Shown piece by piece: positions 1 to 6,634 of a DNA stretch of 17,572 bases. How positions within the stretch are numbered: the stretch's first letter is position 1; each line of letters begins with the position of its first letter. The stretch covers positions 1 to 17,572 of the forward strand of contig DIMT01000024.1 of the NCBI GenBank assembly GCA_002425705.1. The letters run 5' to 3'. A program made the position numbers and the translations under genes. This stretch comes from Firmicutes bacterium UBA5559 (GTDB lineage: Bacteria > Bacillota > Clostridia > Peptostreptococcales > Anaerovoracaceae). The notes below the pieces were generated by a model, which made no database searches, was not told the origin of the DNA, and saw only the letters and a list, made by a program, of their open reading frames with translations.

Positions 1-57
1 GCAAAACTATTTTACAACAGAAAAGGTCACTATGGATTTTTTATTGGTTCAATTTGA
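1..57 (+). CDS. Possible C-terminal end of an upstream gene (partial)
   Basis: Frame 1 is open from the first base and reads AKLFYNRKGHYGFFIGSI before a TGA at 55-57. The mixed aromatic and basic composition resembles a real protein tail, but 18 residues are too few to assign a family. A predicted promoter for the helicase gene starts at its stop codon, which fits a gene boundary here. It may equally be non-coding leader sequence. Confidence 0.3.
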   Translation, partial: AKLFYNRKGHYGFFIGSI

Positions 58-82
58 TTTTACAATGAGTCAAATAAATAAT
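54..82 (+). promoter_or_regulatory. Predicted sigma-A-type promoter of the helicase operon
   Basis: A -35-like TTGATT (54-59) is separated by 17 bases from a -10-like AATAAT (77-82), in a very AT-rich stretch 60 bases upstream of the helicase start at 142. The hexamers match the consensus at 4 of 6 and 5 of 6 positions. AT-rich DNA produces such matches by chance, so this is a moderate prediction. Confidence 0.4.
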
Positions 83-141
83 GTTGAGAAAAAAAGAAAG
101 AGAATGAAGAATAAGTTACAGTGATAAAACCGGAGGTTTGT

Positions 142-1794
142 ATGGGCAATGACTTAATAACAGCATTAATCGACGTTGTTGGTGAGAATGAGGGTCTAAC
201 CGGACGGGAATACGCAAAATACTTGAATTCTAATGGTTTCCCGGATATCAACAAGCATATCGTCAATTCGGCACTTTATAAAAACAGGAATATTTTTTTA
301 CCCAATTTCGATGAAATTGGAAGACCCGCCTGGACGATAAAAGCGCCATATCATAGGCAGGCCCATGTTCCTTTAAGTTTTCCGGAAATAATCAAGCAGA
401 ATGCTACAGGAGACCAGCGTGTAAGCCATTATATTCCAAGCGTTGGTTTTCTTGATGAGGGCATTGAATGGAATCCCCGGTTGGAATTGTATCCCTGGCA
501 AGTCCGGGCACTGAACCAGTGGCAGCGTGGTGGTTTTATCGGTGTCGTTGAAGCGGTAACCGGAGGTGGAAAGACAAGACTGGCAATCGGAGCCATGGAA
601 GCCCATTTGAAGAGGGGCTGGAAAGTCGGAATAATCGTACCGTCCAAGGAACTTCAGCGCCAGTGGTATCAGGTCATCACAGAGCATCTGAATAAAAAAC
701 TTGGAACAGATTATAAAATCGGATTCCTGGGAAACGGCTTCAAACAATCCCTGACCTATGTTGATATTTTGATTGCGATTGCCAAATCTGCTTCTGTTTC
801 AAGGATGCTTCCGAAGGGACAGAAGGGATTGATCATTGCCGACGAATGCCACCACTATGGCGCCAGCAGCTGGGCGAAGGCATTGGAAAACGGATTTGAC
901 AGAAGACTGGGATTGACCGCAACTTACGAACGGTCCGATAATGGAATTGAGCGTTATCTCAACAAGTATTTTGATGAAGTTGTTTATACCCTGGATTTTG
1001 AAGAGGCCTTAAGCGAAGACATAATCGCGCCTTTTAAGGTTGGGTTTCTCGGGGTCCGTTTTTATCCTCACGAGCAAAAGGAATATGACAAAGTGGATGG
1101 GGAGTGCCGAAAGCTCAGGAATAAACTGATCAACGAATATAATTTAGATGCAGAGCCCTTTGAAGAGTTTATGAGGCAGATAAACAGGCTTGCCGACGGC
1201 GGCAGTGGCGAGGGAACCATGTTAGCCAGAAGATACAAGAGTGCCATGATTAAGAGAAGAGATATCATTTCGAATGCGATGCAGAAAATGGAAGCCATTT
1301 CCCTTTTGGCGCCGGCGGTAAGATCTGCGGAACGTTCCATCTTGTTTGCACAGACTAAAGAAGCCACAAGAAAGGCTTCAGCGGAGATGAAAAAGGCAGG
1401 AATCAATTCGGAAGTCCTGGATTCTGATATGTCGATGGACGAGCGAAAGACCGTCTTTGCAGCCTTTGAAGATGGTACTCATGAATTAATAGCTGCCCCT
1501 CTTTTGCTGGATGAAGGAATTGACGTACCCTCCGCAGACCTGGCAATCATCGTGGCTGCCAGCAGAAGCAAGAGGCAGATGATTCAGCGAATGGGTCGTG
1601 TCCTGCGAAAAAAGAAAGACGGAAGGATGGCACGAATCGTGATTCTATATGTTAAGAATACAGTAGAGGATCCTGCTCTTGGAGCTCATGAAACCTTTAT
1701 CAATGAGATTACTGAAGCAGCTGGTGACAATGTTGTAACTTTTGATATAAATGATGATTCAGAAGAGATTACGGAATTTTTGAATACCTGGTAG
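142..1794 (+). CDS. SF2 DEAD/DEAH-box helicase (XPB/Ssl2-like, type III restriction Res-like)
   Basis: This is a 550-aa ATP-dependent nucleic-acid helicase or translocase. Visible motifs are an LYPWQ Q-motif-like segment (residues 116-120), Walker A VTGGGKT (139-145), the Walker B box DECH (234-237), motif III LTATYER (258-264), motif V LDEGIDVP (456-463) and motif VI QRMGRVLR (482-489). The order and spacing fit the two RecA lobes of the XPB/UvsW/Res group of SF2. The first 75 residues (GLTGREYAKYLNSNGF, then a basic stretch) look like a small winged-helix-like domain rather than helicase core. No nuclease domain is fused. The frame is open from a GTG at 121, but the ATG at 142 has CGGAGG (131-136) five bases upstream and is the better start. 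The HTH gene begins 44 bases after its stop, so the two are probably co-transcribed. Enzyme class is confident; the biological role, possibly defence or repair, is not. Confidence 0.9.
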   Translation: MGNDLITALIDVVGENEGLTGREYAKYLNSNGFPDINKHIVNSALYKNRNIFLPNFDEIGRPAWTIKAPYHRQAHVPLSFPEIIKQNATGDQRVSHYIPSVGFLDEGIEWNPRLELYPWQVRALNQWQRGGFIGVVEAVTGGGKTRLAIGAMEAHLKRGWKVGIIVPSKELQRQWYQVITEHLNKKLGTDYKIGFLGNGFKQSLTYVDILIAIAKSASVSRMLPKGQKGLIIADECHHYGASSWAKALENGFDRRLGLTATYERSDNGIERYLNKYFDEVVYTLDFEEALSEDIIAPFKVGFLGVRFYPHEQKEYDKVDGECRKLRNKLINEYNLDAEPFEEFMRQINRLADGGSGEGTMLARRYKSAMIKRRDIISNAMQKMEAISLLAPAVRSAERSILFAQTKEATRKASAEMKKAGINSEVLDSDMSMDERKTVFAAFEDGTHELIAAPLLLDEGIDVPSADLAIIVAASRSKRQMIQRMGRVLRKKKDGRMARIVILYVKNTVEDPALGAHETFINEITEAAGDNVVTFDINDDSEEITEFLNTW

Positions 1795-1838
1795 GCAAGT
1801 GGTTGCATTCAGCACATAGAAAGGTTGGTACCGCAGTT

Positions 1839-2870
1839 ATGATGAGCAGTTTGGAAAAAGAGGTCTTAAGAATTTTGGCTGATAGTCCAGGAATCAAGGC
1901 GAGACAAATCGCAGGTCAGATTGGAGTGGACCGTCGAACGGTCAACCAGATTTTGTATGGGTCCTTGAGCAATGGATATGCCTATCGAAATGAATATTAT
2001 TGCTGGTATCCTTATGTTGCTAAGCCTGAAGTCAGCGAAGGACCAACTCATGGGATTGAAATGGAGAACACTCTCGAGACCATTCGCAGAGAGATTAACA
2101 CCATTCATAAGATCATAAAAATGATTGCGGTTGATGAAGGGGTTGGATTCTATCCTACAGGAAATGAGCCTGCATTTAATCAAGGCATAACAGATTTAGG
2201 GATATCAGTAGATCATTGGATTTTTGAATATTGTATGGATTTAACCACGGTATATGAGGATTTGGAAGAATGGGAATTTGATTTTATCCTGGATATGATC
2301 GATGATAACCTTCCCTATAAAATGTTTGATTACGAGGAATATCACAATGAATATGGTCACTATCCTATTGGGGAGAATGGTGTTCCGGGTTTTGTAATTG
2401 GTGTAGTGGAATATGACAAAAGAAACGATACCGGCTTTGCCCTTATTCTATATAGGTGCTTCGAGGTCCTGGGAAAATGCACACAGAACTTTTGTAAAGA
2501 AGAGCTCTATACGCATAATACAAACCCGACTGAACTGCTCTCTGACATTTTAGAATACATCTATTCTGAAATCATCGATGAGAAAGACCCGGATGCTGAT
2601 GAACAGTTAATCAAGCTTGAAGAGGATGAATTTGAAGATTCGGATGACGAAGAGGATGAGTTTGAAGATTCGGATGACGAATACGAAGATGAAGAGGATG
2701 AAGATGAAGACTCCGAAGACGGAGATGAGGAAGAGGACTGTTTTGGGAAAAAAGAAATCGAGGAATCCTGTGAAACCTGTGGTAAGAGATATGATCGAAC
2801 ATGTGTAAGGACAAGGAAAAACATATGTTGCTGTGATGAATACTTTTACTATAAAAGGATGAAACTGTAG
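1839..2870 (+). CDS. HTH protein with acidic repeat tract and Cys-rich C-terminus, function unknown
   Basis: This 343-aa protein belongs to no family I can name. Residues 5-47 form a helix-turn-helix or winged-helix unit (LEKEVLRILADSPGIKARQI, then VDRRTVNQILYG), likely to bind DNA. Residues 75-100 are predicted helical. A middle region of about 130 residues is rich in Tyr, Trp, Glu and Asp. Residues 261-300 are almost entirely Asp and Glu with a few Ser, Phe and Tyr. The tail has Cys at 301, 311, 314, 322 and 330-332, a pattern that could hold zinc. The tract is encoded partly by a 30-base tandem repeat. An in-frame TTG at 1803 is possible; I prefer ATG 1839, with a weak AAAGG upstream, because the HTH begins directly after it. 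It lies between helicase and nuclease genes and may regulate or recruit them. Confidence 0.75.
   Translation: MMSSLEKEVLRILADSPGIKARQIAGQIGVDRRTVNQILYGSLSNGYAYRNEYYCWYPYVAKPEVSEGPTHGIEMENTLETIRREINTIHKIIKMIAVDEGVGFYPTGNEPAFNQGITDLGISVDHWIFEYCMDLTTVYEDLEEWEFDFILDMIDDNLPYKMFDYEEYHNEYGHYPIGENGVPGFVIGVVEYDKRNDTGFALILYRCFEVLGKCTQNFCKEELYTHNTNPTELLSDILEYIYSEIIDEKDPDADEQLIKLEEDEFEDSDDEEDEFEDSDDEYEDEEDEDEDSEDGDEEEDCFGKKEIEESCETCGKRYDRTCVRTRKNICCCDEYFYYKRMKL
2619..2678 (+). repeat. 30-base tandem repeat coding for an acidic decapeptide
   Basis: Two adjacent 30-base units (2619-2648 and 2649-2678) differ at one position, an A/G at a third codon base. Each encodes EEDEFEDSDD. The near identity at DNA level points to recent slippage or duplication within the acidic tract of the HTH protein gene, and copy number may vary between strains. 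Confidence 0.85.
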
Positions 2871-2926
2871 GCATTGATAACAGGCTAGGTTAACAACTTG
2901 AAAGATAATATTAGGAGGTATAACAC

Positions 2927-4117
2927 TTGGCAGGTAATAATAAAATGATTGGAGATGAGCAAGCGCTTAAAGAATTCCTTCTGGATATCGATTGTTTGGA
3001 GCCTCTTGCCGACTGGACTGGAAGATTTAATTTGTTTGACATATTGAAGATTTCAAGGACTGAAATTCGCCACAGTAATGTTTTAGCATGGCTCTTAAAT
3101 CCAAATGAAAATCATGGTTTTAGTGATGGTATTATAAGAGGTCTAATTCAGCATGTGGTTCATTCGTCTGAAGAGGAAATAGACATATTTGAAATCTTGA
3201 TGATGGATTGCCATGATTTCATAATTCAGCGTGAATGGCGTAATATCGATATACTTGCTATATCGATGGAAGATAAGTTTCTGCTTTGTATTGAAAACAA
3301 AATTGATTCGGGTGAAGGCAATGATCAGCTGAATAAATACTATTCGATATTAGAGGAGAGTTATCCCGATTATAAAAAAATGTATATATTCTTGACACCA
3401 GATGGCTATGAATCAAGCCAACCGGAATACTGGTGTCCTATGGGGTATCAGGACATACTTGAAATTATTGAGAAGAATAGAAAAAAGGTAAAACTGCTGC
3501 CGACTGCAGAATTGCTAATAGATAATTATGTAGAGACATTAAGGAGGGAAATTGTGGGAGACGAAAAGCTGATACAAATTTGTTCTGAAATATATGCAAA
3601 ACATCAAAAGGCGCTGGATTTGATATTTGAATATAAACCAGATCGGACTTCTGAAGTCACTCAAATTCTGAGACAATGGGCAAATGAAAAGTCAGAAAAA
3701 GGAGAACTGGAAGTTGTCCCTGATAAGTGTGTTAAGACTTATACAAGATTTAAAACGAAGAACATGTCTGAAATTTTACCGGATGCAGAAGAGGCATTAA
3801 GTGGATGGAACACAAAAAATCATTACTTTTATGAAATCTATAACAATAGGGGGAATGAATTTGTCATTCAACTTGCCTTAAGCGCAAACAATATTCCGGA
3901 TGATTTAAAAGCTATGTGTGAGCGGATTAATGAACACTATCCGTCAAAGCAGCAAAAGGAAAACTGGAAATGGCGGATTGTGTTTAAAACAAAGAAATCA
4001 AAAATAGAAGATGAAATTTCCGATGAAAAGATATTTGATCAACTCAATCGAATGTTTAAAGAAGTTCAAGCCTTCGAGGAAAGACTAAAGGTCTTGCTTG
4101 GTTTTACAAATAACTAA
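2927..4117 (+). CDS. PD-(D/E)XK nuclease family protein (PDDEXK_4-like)
   Basis: This 396-aa protein is a probable DNA endonuclease. Residues 35-76 (LFDILKISRTEIRHSNVLAW followed by an LLNPN motif) are the characteristic N-terminal part of the PDDEXK_4 group. The catalytic core is visible as Glu46, Asp108 in NIDIL, Glu123-Asn-Lys125 (the D...ExK signature) and Gln134 in NDQLNKYY. These are followed by a hydrophobic strand (MYIFLTPDG). The C-terminal 200 residues are mostly charged, with no recognised domain. The start is a TTG with an excellent AGGAGG (2913-2918) eight bases upstream; ATG 2945 is a weaker alternative. It follows the HTH gene by 56 bases and is probably in the same operon. Family members occur in defence islands and as solitary genes. 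Specificity and partner are unknown. Confidence 0.85.
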   Translation: MAGNNKMIGDEQALKEFLLDIDCLEPLADWTGRFNLFDILKISRTEIRHSNVLAWLLNPNENHGFSDGIIRGLIQHVVHSSEEEIDIFEILMMDCHDFIIQREWRNIDILAISMEDKFLLCIENKIDSGEGNDQLNKYYSILEESYPDYKKMYIFLTPDGYESSQPEYWCPMGYQDILEIIEKNRKKVKLLPTAELLIDNYVETLRREIVGDEKLIQICSEIYAKHQKALDLIFEYKPDRTSEVTQILRQWANEKSEKGELEVVPDKCVKTYTRFKTKNMSEILPDAEEALSGWNTKNHYFYEIYNNRGNEFVIQLALSANNIPDDLKAMCERINEHYPSKQQKENWKWRIVFKTKKSKIEDEISDEKIFDQLNRMFKEVQAFEERLKVLLGFTNN

Positions 4118-4167
4118 GGATGAAGTGACTTGAATATCCATGCTTAGAGTTCTTCTAAACAAGATAA

Positions 4168-5589
4168 TTAATCCAAATAATATCTAATTTGAATAGTTGA
4201 ACTCTTTCCGCTGGGTGTTGTATGAAGAATTTCATCCTTTTCACCCATCAGTTGATACATTGCACTGCAAACGGAGGGCATTTTGTTTCTCAATCCCATA
4301 TCCCGGTGGATTTCTCCGGAAGTCAAGATGCATTCTTGTAAACCACTTGAACGATGCCGATCAAATGCGTCTTGTATAAACTTCCGGATGGTGACAATCC
4401 CTGTTTTATTTGATTCATCATCCCCCGTATTATTAGAAGGACGAACTGGCAAAGGTCCACGGATGGCCATTGCTTTCTGTGGCTTTGATGTAGAAAAGGA
4501 GTCCCTGCTCTCAATTGAATCGTGGATTAATAAAAACTCTTCTTCTGAAAGGGGCAGGGCATCAAGACCTTGTGTTAGCCATAATCCGCTGTTTCGAATC
4601 TTTTCCTCCGGACTATAATTGCCAAGCCAGGATTCTCCTGGACCAAATGCAATCGTGTGATTCAATGTCGAAATGAGGGCCGCCTCTAATCGTAAGCGTT
4701 CTTCTTTATTTTCTACTTCTATGACAGCGAATTGCATGTTATTTCTAAGGTAGGTACTTACTTCTGCCTCAATTGACTTTTGCACCTCGCGGTTGATATG
4801 GACAGCGTTTTCTTCCTTTGAGGTATCTTGTGTCCATATAGGAAGATAAGAGTCATTCCTTTGGTTAAGCAATGCTTTGCCCACATTTTTTCTAAAGATG
4901 CTGCCATCTTTATTCTCGTTTATAAAATGATCTCTTAAGCGTTTTCGAAGGCGGTTTTGGGAGGTATGGGTTCCGATTCTGACGATTCTTTCCCAATCCA
5001 TATATTCTTCGCCATTTTCAAATACGATGTATATTCCATTATCAAAAGGAATATTTGAGATTTCATTATAATTATAACGGGTAAGCCCGTTAAAGAGGCG
5101 ATGCAGCTCCTCGGCCATGTTTAAGGGGTGAGCTTGAGAAGAAAGATTGGGCGAAAACTGCTGATTATTAATAGTTCTGTCTTGAAGCAATTGATTAAGA
5201 GCAGAAAGCCTAAACCCTAAAGGGAGGTTCTTTAAAGGTATCATGTAATTCTTAAGATAGGGTAAAAGAGGAGAGTAATATTTAGAACCAGCAAATATTA
5301 TGAACTCATCCGTAGTGATATCACATTCACTCTTTAACTGAGCCAAAACGTTACGGGCCCATTGGTTGCGCTGTTCAGAGCTCATCTCGGATAAAGTGAG
5401 ATTATAAGGGGATATTATAGCATCCTCTTCCAGCAAGCCATGCTTGGCAGAGAGAATATAGACTTTATCGGCAATTCCCTTTGCGTATTCATAAGACTTT
5501 GAAAAAAGAGGGCTTGGCATGTACATATCAGCGGCTGGGCATACAACATCTCTTTTACTTTTACTACAAGAAATTAAGGCGATCTTCAT
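4168..5589 (-). CDS. DUF6884-like / GIY-YIG nuclease / winged-helix three-domain protein
   Basis: This 473-aa protein has three parts. Residues 1-140 begin MKIALISCSKSK and contain YILSAKHGLL (44-53), the hallmarks of DUF6884-type proteins. Residues 180-310 match a GIY-YIG nuclease: GIYIVF (185-190), IVRIG (202-206), an Arg-rich RLRKRLRDHF helix (213-222), and a Glu in LEAALISTLN (301-310) at the place of the metal-binding catalytic Glu. Residues 395-473 (GEIHRDMGLRNKMPSVCSAM, then a beta-wing-like Ser/Thr-rich end) look like a winged helix. The frame is open upstream to 5640, but the ATG at 5589 has GGAGGT (5596-5601) six bases away and restores the conserved N-terminus. The gene faces the nuclease gene, with stops 50 bases apart. 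A role in cleaving or sensing modified or foreign DNA is plausible but inferred. Confidence 0.8.
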   Translation of the reverse strand: MKIALISCSKSKRDVVCPAADMYMPSPLFSKSYEYAKGIADKVYILSAKHGLLEEDAIISPYNLTLSEMSSEQRNQWARNVLAQLKSECDITTDEFIIFAGSKYYSPLLPYLKNYMIPLKNLPLGFRLSALNQLLQDRTINNQQFSPNLSSQAHPLNMAEELHRLFNGLTRYNYNEISNIPFDNGIYIVFENGEEYMDWERIVRIGTHTSQNRLRKRLRDHFINENKDGSIFRKNVGKALLNQRNDSYLPIWTQDTSKEENAVHINREVQKSIEAEVSTYLRNNMQFAVIEVENKEERLRLEAALISTLNHTIAFGPGESWLGNYSPEEKIRNSGLWLTQGLDALPLSEEEFLLIHDSIESRDSFSTSKPQKAMAIRGPLPVRPSNNTGDDESNKTGIVTIRKFIQDAFDRHRSSGLQECILTSGEIHRDMGLRNKMPSVCSAMYQLMGEKDEILHTTPSGKSSTIQIRYYLD

Positions 5590-5659
5590 AATTATACCTC
5601 CACGGATGCTGTATCTCTTATTATTATCCTTGTATATCAAAAGATTGCTAACTAAACTT

Positions 5660-5689
5660 ATTATAGCACTAAAGATACAAAATTTTCAC
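5660..5689 (-). promoter_or_regulatory. Predicted promoter of the DUF6884/GIY-YIG gene
   Basis: On the - strand a perfect TATAAT lies at 5660-5665, with GTGAAA (4 of 6 to TTGACA) at 5684-5689 and an 18-base spacer. It is about 70 bases upstream of the start at 5589. Its -35 element overlaps that of the oppositely oriented promoter. Confidence 0.5.
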
Positions 5690-5713
5690 TTTACAGAATA
5701 AATACATTATAAT
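5685..5713 (+). promoter_or_regulatory. Predicted promoter of the small membrane protein / HD hydrolase genes
   Basis: A perfect -10 TATAAT (5708-5713) is preceded by TTCACT (5685-5690, 4 of 6 to consensus) at the optimal 17-base spacing. The start codon at 5746 follows 32 bases downstream, with TTGGAGG at 5730-5736. Confidence 0.6.
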
Positions 5714-5745
5714 GAAAAATGAGATTAGGTTGGAGGTATGAAGAT

Positions 5746-5919
5746 ATGAATAATAAAAGAGAGTACGTAACCGTAGAGAAAACCGTTAAGACAGGTATAA
5801 CCTTTGGATCTTGCCTGGCTATGGTGATATCCTATTCAAATTGGAACTCCATTTTATGGGCCATTATTCATGGTCTGCTGGGGTGGATTTATGTCATCTA
5901 TTTCATCATATTCCATTGA
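5746..5919 (+). CDS. Small membrane protein, 57 aa, unknown function
   Basis: The peptide starts with a charged, soluble stretch (MNNKREYVTVEKTVKTG). One or two hydrophobic segments follow (residues about 18-28 and 35-56), ending in an aromatic-rich YVIYFIIFH tail. Such a layout is typical of small inner-membrane proteins. The longer frame begins at ATG 5719, but the ATG at 5746 has GGAGG nine bases upstream (5732-5736), while 5719 has none and lies almost at the -10 box. It precedes the HD hydrolase by 42 bases and may share its transcript. No family is recognised. Confidence 0.65.
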   Translation: MNNKREYVTVEKTVKTGITFGSCLAMVISYSNWNSILWAIIHGLLGWIYVIYFIIFH

Positions 5920-5961
5920 TGACCTGATGATGATCGTGGAAGGCTGGAGGGAAATGATAAA

Positions 5962-6528
5962 ATGAACACCACAGAAAGATTCAGCCCTGCTGAAAGGAAA
6001 GCTCTGGAATTTGCTGCTTTAAAGCATAAAGATCAGCCAAGGAAAGGAGGGGCCGATTATATCGATCATCCTCTGGCAGTAGCCAATTACCTACTGGATA
6101 AAGGATATTCCGGCGACTATATTTTCACGGCTCTTTTCCATGATCTGTTGGAAGACAGCGATGCAACGGAGGAAGAAATCCTGGAACTTGCCAGCAGTAT
6201 AACTCTGGATGCCGTAAAATTATTGACGAAGCCTAAAGGGGCTGATATAGGCGATTATCTCGCTAAAATCAGGGAAAACCAAGTCGCCTTTGTCGTCAAA
6301 GTAGCGGACCGAATCAACAACCTGCGGGATGCCGTGCTGGCAGATTTGGGGTTTCAGGAAAAATATCTGAAGGAAACCGAAGAATTTTACTTGGAGTTTG
6401 CCAGAGAGTCTCCATTTTATGAGGAATTATTCGAGGCATTCTTGCGGCTGCAAGAGGATCATTTCCTTATATCAAAATGTGTTTGCATTGAGCAGAATCG
6501 ACATAAAAACCGGACCGAATCATCATAG
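5962..6528 (+). CDS. HD-domain hydrolase, stand-alone MESH1/SpoT-hydrolase-like
   Basis: The 188-aa protein is an HD phosphohydrolase resembling the hydrolase half of RelA/SpoT and the small alarmone hydrolase MESH1. Key positions are His36 (YIDHPLAVANYL), His60-Asp61 with Glu64-Asp65 (LFHDLLED) and Asp116 in KVADRINNL (113-121), which together form the metal site of this group. There is no synthetase or TGS/ACT region, so it cannot make (p)ppGpp. The expected activity is pyrophosphate removal from (p)ppGpp or a related nucleotide, acting in the cytoplasm. The start has GGAGGG (5946-5951) ten bases upstream. Substrate assignment is by family resemblance only. The last 15 residues are hydrophilic and poorly conserved-looking. 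Confidence 0.8.
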   Translation: MNTTERFSPAERKALEFAALKHKDQPRKGGADYIDHPLAVANYLLDKGYSGDYIFTALFHDLLEDSDATEEEILELASSITLDAVKLLTKPKGADIGDYLAKIRENQVAFVVKVADRINNLRDAVLADLGFQEKYLKETEEFYLEFARESPFYEELFEAFLRLQEDHFLISKCVCIEQNRHKNRTESS

Positions 6529-6550
6529 AGACCGGGTGTAAATTAGTAAT

Positions 6551-6613
6551 ATAATAGGGGCAAATGCAGAAAAAATCATGGATAAGTGATTCTATCTGCC
6601 TGTGCCCTATTAT
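6551..6613 (+). promoter_or_regulatory. Long three-helix hairpin upstream of the APC permease gene
   Basis: An extended inverted repeat folds into one rod. The outer helix pairs 6551-6562 with 6603-6613 (11 pairs, one bulged G at 6560). A middle helix pairs GCAGA (6566-6570) with TCTGC (6595-6599), and an inner helix pairs AATCA (6574-6578) with TGATT (6587-6591). Symmetric three-base internal loops separate them, and the apex is 6579-6586. The structure ends ten bases before the AGGAGG (6623-6628) of the permease gene. No clean T-run follows, only TTATTTGTT, so a terminator for the HD gene is possible but not typical. It matches no riboswitch I recognise. A TATAAT at 6550-6555 overlaps the left arm, so a DNA operator is an alternative. 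Confidence 0.6.
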
Positions 6614-6634
6614 TATTTGTTCAGGAGGTTGAAT

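Noticed and set aside
2561..2824. - strand Ser-rich frame opposite the acidic tract
   Set aside because: Poly-Ser is the reverse reading of GAA/GAT/GAC-rich codons of the Asp/Glu tract, so it is a composition shadow.
4118..4167. Bidirectional terminator between the convergent genes
   Set aside because: Only a five-base TTAGA/TCTAA stem without G-C strength or T-runs is visible, which is not enough to call.
5690..5713. TTTACA (5690-5695) as the -35 box for the TATAAT at 5708
   Set aside because: The spacer would be 12 bases, too short. TTCACT at 5685-5690 gives the proper 17.
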